A DNA stretch of 64,000 nt from Sva-07 sp963774765 (GTDB lineage Bacteria; Actinomycetota; Acidimicrobiia; Acidimicrobiales; Ilumatobacteraceae): positions 186,001 through 250,000 of the forward strand of contig CAVZGP010000031.1 in NCBI GenBank assembly GCA_963774765.1, in the 5' to 3' direction. Positions 25,651-33,976 of the stretch are shown in pieces (position 1 is the stretch's first letter; each line of letters starts with the position of its first letter). The position numbers and the translations under genes were made by a program. Under the pieces are notes generated by a model. That model ran no database searches. It was not told where the DNA came from and saw only the letters and a list, made by a program, of their open reading frames with translations.

Positions 25651-26607
25651 ATGTCAACATCGTCTGCGGCGCCGCACGGTCACGATCCCACGCACGATCA
25701 CGGTCTCGCCCTGGCGCGGGCGGGGGAGCGGCACCGCGGTCGGCTGATCGCGGCGTTCGCTGTCATCGCCACGTTCTTCGTGGTCCAGCTGATTGCCGCG
25801 TTCGCGACGAACTCGCTCGCGCTCTTGTCGGATGCCGGACACATGCTCACCGACGTGGTCGGCATCGGCATGGCACTGGCAGCGATCAGCCTTGCCACCC
25901 GCTTCGACCGGCAGGGGGCAGGTCTGACGTCGAAGCACACCTTCGGGCTCTACCGGTTGGAGATCCTGGCGGCGTTCGTCAACTCGTTGTTGTTGTTCGC
26001 CGTTGCGATCTGGGTGGTCGTTGAAGCGATCCGTCGAATCGGCGACGAGGCCGAAGTGCTCAGTGGACCGATGCTGGTCGTGGCCGTGCTCGGATTGGTC
26101 GCGAACCTCGTTGCCTTCGCCCTGCTCCGCTCGGGGGCGAAGGAGTCGATCAATGTCGAAGGTGCATCTCTCGAGGTGCTCGCCGACACCGTCGGGTCGG
26201 TTGGCGTGATCCTCGCGGCCGTGCTGCTCGCCCTGTTCGGCTGGACCTGGATCGACTCTCTGGCCGGTGTGCTGATCGGCCTCTGGATCCTGCCGCGTGC
26301 CTGGCGGCTGGGACGCCGATCCGTCGCCATCCTGCTGCAAGCCGCACCGGACCACGTCGACCTCGAGCGTCTGGCCAGTGACCTCTCCTCGATCGAGGGG
26401 GTCGTCGACGTGCACGATCTGCATGTCTGGACGCTCACCTCCGAGATGGACGCCGCGTCGGCGCACCTCGTGATGGCATCGACGGCCGACTCCCACGGTG
26501 TGCTCGACGATGCTCGCCACTGCGTGGCCACACGCCACGGCATCGACCACGCGACGTTCCAGGTCGAACCCGACTCGCACGAGGGCTGCGACCAGGTGAA
26601 CTGGTGA
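25651..26607 (+). CDS. Cation diffusion facilitator (CzcD/ZitB type)
   Basis: Inner-membrane metal/proton antiporter of 318 aa with six predicted helices and a C-terminal cytoplasmic domain (VVDVHDLHVWTL). The His-rich N-terminus (HGHDPTHDHG) is typical of zinc exporters. Helix 2 carries HMLTD (H-x3-D). Helix 5 carries EVLAD, so Glu replaces the His of the usual zinc site H-x3-D, leaving metal choice uncertain. It follows the copper genes by 39 bp but has a palindromic operator-like site directly upstream, so separate metal control is likely. Confidence 0.88.
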   Translation: MSTSSAAPHGHDPTHDHGLALARAGERHRGRLIAAFAVIATFFVVQLIAAFATNSLALLSDAGHMLTDVVGIGMALAAISLATRFDRQGAGLTSKHTFGLYRLEILAAFVNSLLLFAVAIWVVVEAIRRIGDEAEVLSGPMLVVAVLGLVANLVAFALLRSGAKESINVEGASLEVLADTVGSVGVILAAVLLALFGWTWIDSLAGVLIGLWILPRAWRLGRRSVAILLQAAPDHVDLERLASDLSSIEGVVDVHDLHVWTLTSEMDAASAHLVMASTADSHGVLDDARHCVATRHGIDHATFQVEPDSHEGCDQVNW

Positions 26608-26650
26608 CGAGATCTGCCGCGACGGCTCCCGACCTGCAAGAATCGTCGGC

Positions 26651-27079
26651 GTGAAGGCAGCACTGTTGGTCGAGAGCTTGACGGGGAACACGTGGTCGGC
26701 AGCCGAGAGGGTGGCCGATCTCCTGGCGCAGGAGCGCTGGACCATCACCGGGCTGTCGAAGGTGAAGCAGCCGGACCACGCGTCGATCCAGCAGGCTGAC
26801 CTGATCCTGGTCGGCACGTGGGTGCATGGTGCGTTCGTGTTCGGTCAGGCACCATGGGCGACGTCGAACATCGCCAACCTTCCCGCGATGCGCGGCAAGC
26901 GCGCCGCCGGTTTCTGCACGTTCGCGCTCGACCCGGGCAAGTCGCTCGACAAGCTCGACCGTGCGCTCGGCGACACGGGCGCCTACGTGATCGGTGGGCT
27001 GGCGATGAGCCGGAACAAGCTCGGCCAACACACCGAGATCTTCGCCGAGCGCCTCGTCGACGCCATGGCTCTCGGCTGA
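26651..27079 (+). CDS. Flavodoxin-like protein
   Basis: Protein of 142 aa with the flavodoxin fold: a phosphate-binding loop ESLTGNTWSAAE near the N-terminus (S/T-x-T-G-N-T), ILVGTWVHGAFVF in the middle strand, and a final amphipathic helix ending LVDAMALG. It should bind FMN and could carry electrons or act as an NAD(P)H:quinone reductase-type protein; no partner is evident. The GTG start is the first in-frame start before the FMN loop. It lies 43 bp after the CDF gene. Confidence 0.72.
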   Translation: MKAALLVESLTGNTWSAAERVADLLAQERWTITGLSKVKQPDHASIQQADLILVGTWVHGAFVFGQAPWATSNIANLPAMRGKRAAGFCTFALDPGKSLDKLDRALGDTGAYVIGGLAMSRNKLGQHTEIFAERLVDAMALG

Positions 27080-27128
27080 ACGTCCCACGGCAGCAGCCGC
27101 GGCGTCACGCGCTCGGGAGGGATCGGTG

Positions 27129-27647
27129 TCAACCGGTGGTGGTCGTGGTGATGCCGGCGAGGTCGATGTACAGGACCCGTTGGTTCTCGACCACCGGGAA
27201 CACGCCGGAGTCCGGCGGTGACAGGTCGGCCACGGTGATCGTGGCCCCGTCACAATCGACGAACTCACCGGTGCCGACCACCTGCTCGACCGGACAGTCG
27301 GGGCGATCGATCGGATGGGCGTAGTAGATCCTCCAACCGCGGGTCGGATCGGAGCCCTCGTGGTCGATCACCAGCGTGCGTTCGCCGGTTGTGGTGTTCA
27401 GTCCGGGAAGGATGATCGGGCCGCCCTCGTCGACGATCCGCGCCGCGCTCTGGACGGAGCCGACCTCGAGACGACTCGGGGCGAGCCGGTCGGTCACGTC
27501 GGCACCCCCGCTCGAGATCCATGCAGCGACGCCCCATGTCACCAGACCGAGCACCACGAAGAAGGCGATGCCGCCGAGAACCGGCACGACCGCTCGAGCG
27601 AACGGTGACTTCAGCCTGACCGGTCGGCGAGCGGCGGGATTCGACAT
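27129..27647 (-). CDS. Single-pass membrane protein of unknown function
   Basis: Protein of 172 aa that I do not recognise. A basic N-terminus (RRPVRLKSPFAR) precedes one transmembrane helix at about 19-45, giving an N-in topology with an extracytoplasmic domain of about 125 aa. That domain has two cysteines (DCPVEQ and DCDGA) that could form a disulphide and ends with a Thr-rich tail. It is convergent with the flavodoxin gene and divergent from the B12-binding gene. No family was recognised and no function is proposed. Confidence 0.65.
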   Translation of the reverse strand: MSNPAARRPVRLKSPFARAVVPVLGGIAFFVVLGLVTWGVAAWISSGGADVTDRLAPSRLEVGSVQSAARIVDEGGPIILPGLNTTTGERTLVIDHEGSDPTRGWRIYYAHPIDRPDCPVEQVVGTGEFVDCDGATITVADLSPPDSGVFPVVENQRVLYIDLAGITTTTTG

Positions 27648-27735
27648 CGGCCACAGTCTGCCGGGGAACGGCTGCTTCGATGGGCCGGCCGCCGTTTCGG
27701 CACATCGACCCGACGTGCCCTATGGTTCATCCTTC

Positions 27736-28143
27736 GTGAAGCGCACGTATCGCATCGTCGTGGCGAAACCCGGGCTCGATGGCCACGACCGTGGGGCCAA
27801 GACCATCACCCGAGCGCTGCGCGACCACGGCTTCGAGGTCATCTACACCGGCCTGCACCAGACGCCGGAACAGATCGCCGAGACCGTCCTGCAGGAGGAC
27901 GCCGACGGCGTCGGCCTCTCGCTGCTGTCCGGAGCTCACCTCACCCTGTTCCCTCGGGTGATGGAGGAACTTCGCAGCCGTGACCTCGGCGACGTACTGG
28001 TCTTCGGCGGCGGGGTCATCCCCGACGCCGACGCCCGGGCGCTTCGTGCGCAGGGCGTGGCCGAGATCTTCGGCCCGGGTTCGTCGCTGAAGGCGATCGG
28101 CCAGTGGCTCGAGACGACGCTCGACGAATCCGAACCCGACTGA
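27736..28143 (+). CDS. B12-binding domain of methylmalonyl-CoA mutase (stand-alone)
   Basis: Protein of 135 aa corresponding to the C-terminal cobalamin-binding domain. DGHDRGAK is the base-off/His-on motif (DxHxxG) whose His ligates cobalt; LSLLSGAH and VLVFGGGVIPD form the rest of the nucleotide-tail pocket. The large catalytic domain is not in the window, as in organisms with split mutases. Methylmalonyl-CoA mutase makes succinyl-CoA, and sucC starts 62 bp downstream, so the placement is metabolically coherent. The GTG at 27736 is the only suitable start before VVAKPGLDGHD. Confidence 0.88.
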   Translation: MKRTYRIVVAKPGLDGHDRGAKTITRALRDHGFEVIYTGLHQTPEQIAETVLQEDADGVGLSLLSGAHLTLFPRVMEELRSRDLGDVLVFGGGVIPDADARALRAQGVAEIFGPGSSLKAIGQWLETTLDESEPD

Positions 28144-28205
28144 CCGCTGCCGCGGTCGGTCCTCAGCACGCAACCGTACGCAACCAGAAAGCGAGTGACC
28201 CCGAC

Positions 28206-29351
28206 GTGGACCTCTTCGAGTACCAGGGCAAGCAGTACTTCGCCCGATACGACATCCCGGTGAGCCCAGGTGGGCCGGCCGACACCGTCGACGAGGCGGT
28301 GAGCGAGGCCAATCAGGCCGGATACCCCGTCGTCGTCAAGGCCCAGGTTCAAGTCGGTGGCCGCGGCAAGGCCGGCGGCATCAAGCTCGCCGACAACGAG
28401 GCCGAGGTGCGCGAGCACGCCGGCAACATCCTCGGCATGGACATCAAGGGCCATGTCGTCAAGCGACTCTGGATCGAGCAGGCGTCCGACATCGACGAGG
28501 AGTACTACGCGTCGTTCACGCTCGATCGTGCGGCCAAGAAGCACCTGCTGATGCTGTCGGCCGAGGGCGGTGTCGAGATCGAAGCCGTCGCGGAGTCCAA
28601 TCCTGAGGCGATCGTCAAGCTGCACATCGATCCGGTCGATGGGCTCGATCTGGCCACGGCCCGTCAGGCCTGCGTCGACGCGAAGCTGCCCGAGCGGGCA
28701 CTCGACGGGGCTGCCGACATCCTCGTGAAGCTGTACCGCTGCTTCACCGAGGGCGACTGCGACCTCGCCGAGATCAACCCGCTGATCCTCAAGCCGACCG
28801 GTGAGGTGCATGCGCTCGACGCCAAGGTGACCCTCGACGAGAACGCCGAGTTCCGTCACCCCGAGTGGGATGCGTTCCGCGGCCTCACCGAGATGGACGA
28901 CCGCGAGAAGATGGCGACCGAGAAGGGCCTGCAGTACATCGGCCTCGACGGCACCGTCGGGATCATCGCCAACGGCGCCGGTCTGGCCATGTCGACGCTC
29001 GACGTCGTCAACCAGGTCGGTGGATCCGCCGCCAACTTCCTCGACATCGGAGGCGGTGCCAACGCCGACGTGATGGCCGGGGCGCTCGAGGTCATCAACT
29101 CCGACGAAAAGGTCCAGTCGATCTTCATCAACATCTTCGGCGGAATCACCCGCGGCGAAGAAGTCGCCAAGGGCATCGTCGAGGCCATGGGCCGCGTCGA
29201 CCTGAAGGCACCGATCGTCATTCGCCTCGACGGCACCAACGCCGAAGAGGGGCGCCAGATCCTGCTCGACGCCGGCATCGCCGCCGAGAAGCTCCAGTCC
29301 GAACCCACCATGCTCGACGCCGCCCGTGCGGCCGTTGCGAAAGCGAAGTGA
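28206..29351 (+). CDS. sucC: Succinyl-CoA synthetase beta subunit
   Basis: Cytosolic TCA enzyme subunit of 381 aa; with SucD it interconverts succinyl-CoA plus ADP/GDP and phosphate with succinate plus ATP/GTP. The ATP-grasp domain starts DLFEYQGKQYF and contains VVKAQVQVGGRGKAGG; AEINPLIL holds metal-binding residues; the C-terminal ligase domain has GGGANADVM and FGGITRGEEVAKG. The GTG at 28206 gives the standard N-terminus. sucD begins 7 bp after the stop, forming the usual sucCD operon. Confidence 0.96.
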   Translation: MDLFEYQGKQYFARYDIPVSPGGPADTVDEAVSEANQAGYPVVVKAQVQVGGRGKAGGIKLADNEAEVREHAGNILGMDIKGHVVKRLWIEQASDIDEEYYASFTLDRAAKKHLLMLSAEGGVEIEAVAESNPEAIVKLHIDPVDGLDLATARQACVDAKLPERALDGAADILVKLYRCFTEGDCDLAEINPLILKPTGEVHALDAKVTLDENAEFRHPEWDAFRGLTEMDDREKMATEKGLQYIGLDGTVGIIANGAGLAMSTLDVVNQVGGSAANFLDIGGGANADVMAGALEVINSDEKVQSIFINIFGGITRGEEVAKGIVEAMGRVDLKAPIVIRLDGTNAEEGRQILLDAGIAAEKLQSEPTMLDAARAAVAKAK

Positions 29352-29358
29352 AGTAGTC

Positions 29359-30255
29359 ATGGCAATCTTCGTCAACGAGAACACCAAGGTCATCGTCCAG
29401 GGGCTCACCGGTGGCCAAGGCAAGTACCACGGCCTACGCAACCGCGACTACGGAACCCAGATCGTCGCCGGAGTCACCCCAGGCAAGGCCGGCCAGGACG
29501 TCGACGGCGTGCCGATCTACGACACCGTCGCCGACGCCGTCGCTGCCACGGGAGCGACCGCTTCGTTCGTGGCCGTGCCACCCAAGTTCGCGTCCGGCGC
29601 GATCCTCGAAGCTGCCGAGGCGGGCATTGCGTTCATCGTGTGCATCACCGAGGGCATCCCCGCCCAGGACGAGGCGAAGGTGTTCAACACCCTTCTGCGT
29701 GACTTTCCCGGCACCCGCCTGCTCGGCCCGAACTGCCCCGGCATCATCAGCCCCGGCAAGTGCAACATCGGCATCACCGCCGGCGAGATCGCCCAGGAGC
29801 CGACCGCTGACGGCCCGAATGTGGGCATCGTCAGCCGCTCCGGCACGCTCACCTACCAGGCGCTCTACGAACTCAAGCAGAAGGGCATCGGCGTGTCGAC
29901 GTGTGTCGGCATCGGCGGCGACCCCGTGCCCGGCACGAACTTCATCGACTGCCTCGCCGAGTTCCAGGCCGACCCCGAGACGCACGCGATCATGATGATC
30001 GGTGAGATCGGTGGCTCGGCCGAGGAAGAGGCAGCGGAGTACATCCAGGCAAACGTCACCAAGCCGATGAGCGCCTACATCGCCGGTGTCACCGCCCCGG
30101 CCGGCAAGAAGATGGGTCATGCCGGCGCCATCGTCTCCGGTGGGAAGGGCACTGCCCAGGGCAAGATGGACGCACTCGCTGCCGCCGGCGTGAAGGTCGG
30201 TCTCAACCCGACCGAGGCCGGCGAGTTGATGGCCGACATCGTCGCCGCGCTCTGA
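29359..30255 (+). CDS. sucD: Succinyl-CoA synthetase alpha subunit
   Basis: CoA-binding and phosphohistidine subunit of 298 aa, partner of SucC. It begins MAIFVNENTKVIVQGLTGGQG, has the CoA-binding LLGPNCPGIISPGKCNIG and VGIVSRSGTL, and the active-site His254 in KKMGHAGAI, which is phosphorylated during catalysis. Length and order match the family. It lies directly downstream of sucC. A family B palindrome starts 4 bp after its stop. Confidence 0.96.
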   Translation: MAIFVNENTKVIVQGLTGGQGKYHGLRNRDYGTQIVAGVTPGKAGQDVDGVPIYDTVADAVAATGATASFVAVPPKFASGAILEAAEAGIAFIVCITEGIPAQDEAKVFNTLLRDFPGTRLLGPNCPGIISPGKCNIGITAGEIAQEPTADGPNVGIVSRSGTLTYQALYELKQKGIGVSTCVGIGGDPVPGTNFIDCLAEFQADPETHAIMMIGEIGGSAEEEAAEYIQANVTKPMSAYIAGVTAPAGKKMGHAGAIVSGGKGTAQGKMDALAAAGVKVGLNPTEAGELMADIVAAL

Positions 30256-30259
30256 CTGC

Positions 30260-30306
30260 TTCTCGTGAACTCGTTGCGGAACTATTCCGCAACGAGTTCA
30301 CGAGAA
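30260..30306. repeat. 47-bp palindrome, family B copy 3
   Basis: Perfect 22-base arms (TTCTCGTGAACTCGTTGCGG...) around a 3-nt loop CTA, starting 4 bp after the sucD stop and ending 4 bp before the stop of the convergent membrane-protein gene. It shares its first 16 bases with the copy at 22383. Confidence 0.92.
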
Positions 30307-30310
30307 CGAC

Positions 30311-30889
30311 TCAACCCTCCGGCGATGCGGGGGGCGCGGGTGGCGGCGGGGGATCCAGGGGCGGAGGTGGCGGGGGAGCATCGTCTCCCGCGTCGCCATC
30401 GCCCTTGGCGAAGCTCGACTTGAGCTTGTCGACGTCGGTGAGGTCCTTGAGGGTGCCGCCCGACGCCTGAAAGTTCAGGTACGCACCAGCAGTCGCCACC
30501 AGACCGGACAGCACCGACAGGATCATGCCGATGCCGCGGCCGACGTCGCCGCCAGCAGACTCGATCTGATCCTTGCCGTCGATCGGGTTGAAGATGATTC
30601 GCAGCAGCAGCAACAGCGCTGCGAGGCCGGTGGCAACGAGGAGGATCAGTGGCCAGGGAGCCTGGTCCGATTTCAGGATGCCTTGCACGAGCAGGACGGT
30701 GATCACCGCACTGGCGATCACCAGGAACCACGGGATCGTGCCGGTGAAGAAGAAGTCGAAGACGTTGCCGCCGGAGCTGGAGAAGCCGAAGCCGGACACG
30801 GTGACCCAGTTGAAGAATCCGAAGATGAAGATACCGATGCCACCTCCGATCATGAGCCAGTCGGAAGTCTTGAATTTGCTGAAGTCCAT
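30311..30889 (-). CDS. Membrane protein with proline-rich tail
   Basis: Protein of 192 aa not assigned to a named family. Four hydrophobic segments (about 11-30, 50-68, 77-95 and 118-140) suggest a polytopic protein with both ends cytoplasmic, followed by a charged stretch and a C-terminal run rich in Pro (PPPPPPLDPPPPP). The ATG at 30889 has a strong GGAGGGG site 6 bp upstream, unlike the leaderless genes nearby. Convergent with sucD and divergent from purH. Confidence 0.7.
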   Translation of the reverse strand: MDFSKFKTSDWLMIGGGIGIFIFGFFNWVTVSGFGFSSSGGNVFDFFFTGTIPWFLVIASAVITVLLVQGILKSDQAPWPLILLVATGLAALLLLLRIIFNPIDGKDQIESAGGDVGRGIGMILSVLSGLVATAGAYLNFQASGGTLKDLTDVDKLKSSFAKGDGDAGDDAPPPPPPLDPPPPPAPPASPEG

Positions 30890-31021
30890 GTGAATCCCCT
30901 CCGGAATTGCTGGTGTGCGGTTCTCCCCGAATGGCACCGTAGTCGTGGTGCTGACGCCGGTCGCGTACTTCGGAGGTAGTGACTGTGCGGATGTCATGTC
31001 TTGTCGCTGGGGCGCGTTCGC

Positions 31022-31027
31022 TACGGT
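31022..31027 (+). promoter_or_regulatory. -10 element TACGGT, leaderless start of purH
   Basis: TANNNT hexamer with 7 nt to the GTG at 31035; it supports that start over an ATG 39 bp upstream. Confidence 0.55.
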
Positions 31028-31034
31028 CGCGTCC

Positions 31035-32546
31035 GTGCCCACTGCGCTGCTTTCCGTCTTCGACAAGTCCGGCATCGTCGAGTTCGCCGAGTCACTGCAT
31101 CGATTGGGGTGGTCGCTCGTCTCCAGCGGTGGAACCGCCAGAGCAATCGCCGATGCCGGCGTGCCCGTCACCGACGTTGCGGAGCTGACCGGCCTTCCAG
31201 CGATCCTCGGCCACCGCGTGGTGACCCTGCACCCGAAGATCCACGGTGGCATCCTCGCCGATCCGACCGACGCTGAACACGTCGCCGACATGGAACACCA
31301 CGGCATCGAGCCGATCGACCTGGTCGTGGTGAATCTGTATCCCTTCTCGTCCGATCCGAGTATCGAGCTGATCGACATCGGTGGCCCGGCGATGGTGCGT
31401 GCCGCCGCCAAGAACCATGCGCACGTCGGCGTCCTCGTCGACCCGGCCGACTATGTCCCCGTGCTCGACGAGCTTCGCGGTGAGGGTGCACTGACCGATG
31501 CGACTCGGCGCCGTCTGGCGCGGACGGCGTTCGCGCACACAGCGTCGTACGACGCTGCGATCGTCACGTGGTTCGACGATTCAGCATCGGGTGCAGGCGA
31601 TGACGCCGCGCTGCCGTCGTCGATTCACTTGGCCCTCGAACTCGCGCAGCCGCTGCGCTACGGCGAGAATCCGCATCAGCAAGGGGCCCGCTATCGCCAG
31701 GCCGGAGCCTCGAGCTGGTGGGACACGATGACCCAACACGGTGGGAAGGAACTCAGCTACCTCAACGTGTTCGACACCGAGGCGGCGTGGCGCCTCGTCC
31801 ATCGATTCGACGCGCCTGGCGTCGTCGTGGTCAAGCACGCGAATCCCTGCGGCGTCGCCGTTGCCGACGACATCACCCAGGCGTACATCCGGGCGAACGC
31901 TTGTGACCCCGTGAGTGCCTTCGGTGGCATCATCGCGGCGAACCGCACGGTGACCGCCGAGATGGCGACGGCGATCGGTGACGTCTTCACCGAAGTGGTC
32001 GTCGCGCCCGACTTCGAATCGGAGGCGCTCGAGATTCTCGCCGTCAAGAAGAACCTGCGCGTGATGTCGGCCAACGCTGCTTCTCCGCTGCCATTCGACC
32101 TCCGTCCGGTCGATGGTGGTCTGCTCGTTCAGCAGCCCGACTCGATTTCGGGTCGCAGCGACGACTGGCGTGTCGTCACCTCTGCACAACCGAGCGACGG
32201 CCAGTGGGCCGACCTCGAATTCGCGTGGCAGGTCTGCGCGGCCGTCAGCAGCAACGCGATCGTCTACGCCAAGGATCTGCAGGCGTTCGGGATCGGTGCC
32301 GGCCAGCAGAACCGCCTCGACTCCGCTCGGATCGCCGCCGAACGGTCAGCGGGCCGGGCGAGCGGTGGTGCCTGTGCGAGCGATGCGTTCTTCCCGTTCC
32401 GCGACGGCCTCGACGCCGCTGCGGCCGCCGGCATCGGGTGCGTGATCCAACCCGGTGGCTCGGTTCGCGACGACGAGGTCATCGCGGCGGCCGACGAGCA
32501 CGGCATCGCGATGGTTTTCACCGGCCAGCGTCACTTCCGGCACTGA
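31035..32546 (+). CDS. purH: Bifunctional AICAR transformylase / IMP cyclohydrolase
   Basis: Catalyses the last two steps of purine synthesis: formyl transfer from 10-formyl-THF to AICAR, then closure to IMP. The protein is 503 aa. The cyclohydrolase domain (about 1-190) begins VPTALLSVFDKSGI with SSGGTARAI and TLHPKIHGGIL. The transformylase domain shows PLRYGENPHQ, VVKHANPCG with the catalytic Lys-His, FGIGAGQQNR and SDAFFPFRDG. The GTG start fits homologues beginning at this motif. A palindrome begins at the base after the stop. Confidence 0.95.
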   Translation: MPTALLSVFDKSGIVEFAESLHRLGWSLVSSGGTARAIADAGVPVTDVAELTGLPAILGHRVVTLHPKIHGGILADPTDAEHVADMEHHGIEPIDLVVVNLYPFSSDPSIELIDIGGPAMVRAAAKNHAHVGVLVDPADYVPVLDELRGEGALTDATRRRLARTAFAHTASYDAAIVTWFDDSASGAGDDAALPSSIHLALELAQPLRYGENPHQQGARYRQAGASSWWDTMTQHGGKELSYLNVFDTEAAWRLVHRFDAPGVVVVKHANPCGVAVADDITQAYIRANACDPVSAFGGIIAANRTVTAEMATAIGDVFTEVVVAPDFESEALEILAVKKNLRVMSANAASPLPFDLRPVDGGLLVQQPDSISGRSDDWRVVTSAQPSDGQWADLEFAWQVCAAVSSNAIVYAKDLQAFGIGAGQQNRLDSARIAAERSAGRASGGACASDAFFPFRDGLDAAAAAGIGCVIQPGGSVRDDEVIAAADEHGIAMVFTGQRHFRH

Positions 32547-32581
32547 TTGTCACGTCTGGGGTCAGACCCCAGACGTGACAA
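32547..32581. repeat. 35-bp perfect palindrome, family A
   Basis: Seventeen-base arms (TTGTCACGTCTGGGGTC) around A32564 with core GGGGTCAGACCCC, beginning at the base after the purH TGA. The convergent DUF805 gene stop is 4 bp beyond its far end. The CACGTCTGGGGTC part recurs inside the ABC-F gene at 14264. Confidence 0.93.
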
Positions 32582-32584
32582 CCC

Positions 32585-32977
32585 TCAGGCGGCGGCTGCT
32601 GCGGGTTCCGCGGCGGCGCCGTGGCTGTTCGGGCCGTTTGTGCCTTCGAGGATGTAGAACACCAGCAGCACGATTCCACCGAACGGGATCAGACTGATCA
32701 ACAGCCACCAGCCGGACTTGTTCGTGTCGTGCAGGCGCCTGATGGCGAGCGCGAGGCTCGGCACGATCAGTGCCAGTGACAGACCGATCAGGATGATGTA
32801 GCCGATCACGGCAAGTGCCGTTGCGATGGCGCCGAGAATCGCCGCGACGATCGCGCCCGCGATGAACAGGAGCCACGTCGCCAGCGCGAACCACCAGAAC
32901 TCGGCCCTGCCGGCGCGGCCATCGAACTTCGCGTACCGCTGAAGTACGACGGTTTTCCAGATGTCGACCATTTCCAT
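32585..32977 (-). CDS. DUF805 membrane protein
   Basis: Protein of 130 aa with the DUF805 pattern: an N-terminal Tyr/Phe region RYAKFDGRAGRAEFWWF, three or four hydrophobic helices, and LAIRRLHDTNKSGWWLLI. The family is widespread and uncharacterised. It ends in an Ala/Glu tail. The ATG at 32977 has a GAGGAAG ribosome site upstream. Divergent from metF, with 124 bp between starts. Confidence 0.87.
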   Translation of the reverse strand: MEMVDIWKTVVLQRYAKFDGRAGRAEFWWFALATWLLFIAGAIVAAILGAIATALAVIGYIILIGLSLALIVPSLALAIRRLHDTNKSGWWLLISLIPFGGIVLLVFYILEGTNGPNSHGAAAEPAAAAA

Positions 32978-33089
32978 GTGAGCACTTCCTCTCGTTCGTC
33001 GACCCGATCGGGTCGACGCGGAACGTAGCACCCGGCGACGCCCGGCATGGGTGACACTCGGATGTGGGGTCGGGCGCCCTCGACGTCGG

Positions 33090-33095
33090 TAGTTT
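33090..33095 (+). promoter_or_regulatory. -10 element TAGTTT, leaderless start of metF
   Basis: TANNNT hexamer with 6 nt to the ATG at 33102. Confidence 0.6.
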
Positions 33096-33101
33096 GGTCG
33101 G

Positions 33102-33959
33102 ATGGCTCGGATCCCGGATCTTCTCGCGAGCAAGCGGACGTTGTCGTTCGAGTTCTTCCCACCGAAGACACCGGCGGCGAACATGACCCTCGGTCGCACC
33201 GTGGCAGCGATCGAGTCGCTGCATCCCGACTTCGTGTCGATCACCTATGGCGCAGGGGGCTCCGATCGTCACCGCACCGGCGACGTCGTTGCGTGGATGC
33301 TCGGCGAGACGACGTGGACGCCGATGCCGCACCTCACCTGCCGCGGTCACCGTCGCGACGACGTCGTCTCGTTGCTCGAGCAATACGCCGAACTGGGCAT
33401 CGAGAACGTCCTCGCGCTCGGCGGAGACCCGCCTGCCGGTGGTATCGAGGAGCCGGGTGACTACCTGTATGCGATGGACCTGCTCGAAGACGTGGTCGCC
33501 TCCGGCACGTTCGCGACCGGGGTTGCCGCGCATCCCGAGGTGCACCCCCGCTCGCCGGACCGAGCGACCGATCGCCGCCGCCTCGCGGACAAGCTTGCCG
33601 TGGCCGATTTTGCGCTGACGCAGTTCTTCTTCGACGTCGAGCACTGGGTCCGTCTCGTCGAGGAACTGGCCGCGCTCGGCATCGACAAGCCCGTGCTGCC
33701 CGGCATCATGCCGATCAACAACAAGGCCATGGTGAAGCGGATGGCTGAGATGAGCGGCGCGGCGCTGCCTGGCTGGCTCGCCGATCGTCTCGACGCCACC
33801 GACGACGCCGAGGAGGTCCGCCGAATCGGCATCGAGGTGGCAACGCAACTGTGCGTCGACCTGATCGACGCCGGCACACCCGGTCTGCATCTGTACGCAC
33901 TCAACCGGCCAGAGTCGGTCGTGGAGATCTGCTTGAACCTCGGGCTGACCACGGCTTGA
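33102..33959 (+). CDS. metF: 5,10-methylenetetrahydrofolate reductase
   Basis: FAD-dependent TIM-barrel enzyme of 285 aa that reduces methylene-THF to methyl-THF for methionine synthesis. FEFFPPKT near the N-terminus carries the catalytic Glu; FVSITYGAGGSDR, HLTCRGH and VLALGGDPP follow; FALTQFFFD and VLPGIMPI lie toward the end. Length and motif order match MetF. It lies 17 bp upstream of an acyltransferase gene that has its own -10-like site, so co-transcription is possible but not required. Confidence 0.93.
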   Translation: MARIPDLLASKRTLSFEFFPPKTPAANMTLGRTVAAIESLHPDFVSITYGAGGSDRHRTGDVVAWMLGETTWTPMPHLTCRGHRRDDVVSLLEQYAELGIENVLALGGDPPAGGIEEPGDYLYAMDLLEDVVASGTFATGVAAHPEVHPRSPDRATDRRRLADKLAVADFALTQFFFDVEHWVRLVEELAALGIDKPVLPGIMPINNKAMVKRMAEMSGAALPGWLADRLDATDDAEEVRRIGIEVATQLCVDLIDAGTPGLHLYALNRPESVVEICLNLGLTTA

Positions 33960-33963
33960 GCGA

Positions 33964-33969
33964 TACTGG
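33964..33969 (+). promoter_or_regulatory. -10-like TACTGG upstream of first acyltransferase gene
   Basis: GATACTGG lies 7 nt before the ATG at 33977. The same GATACTGG with 7-nt spacing precedes the paralogue at 36120, although the last base deviates from TANNNT. Confidence 0.4.
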
Positions 33970-33976
33970 TCGCCAC

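Noticed and set aside
32547..32581. Calling the GGGGTC palindromes intrinsic terminators
   Set aside because: No T-tract follows on either strand, and a related copy lies within a coding sequence, so I list them as repeats.
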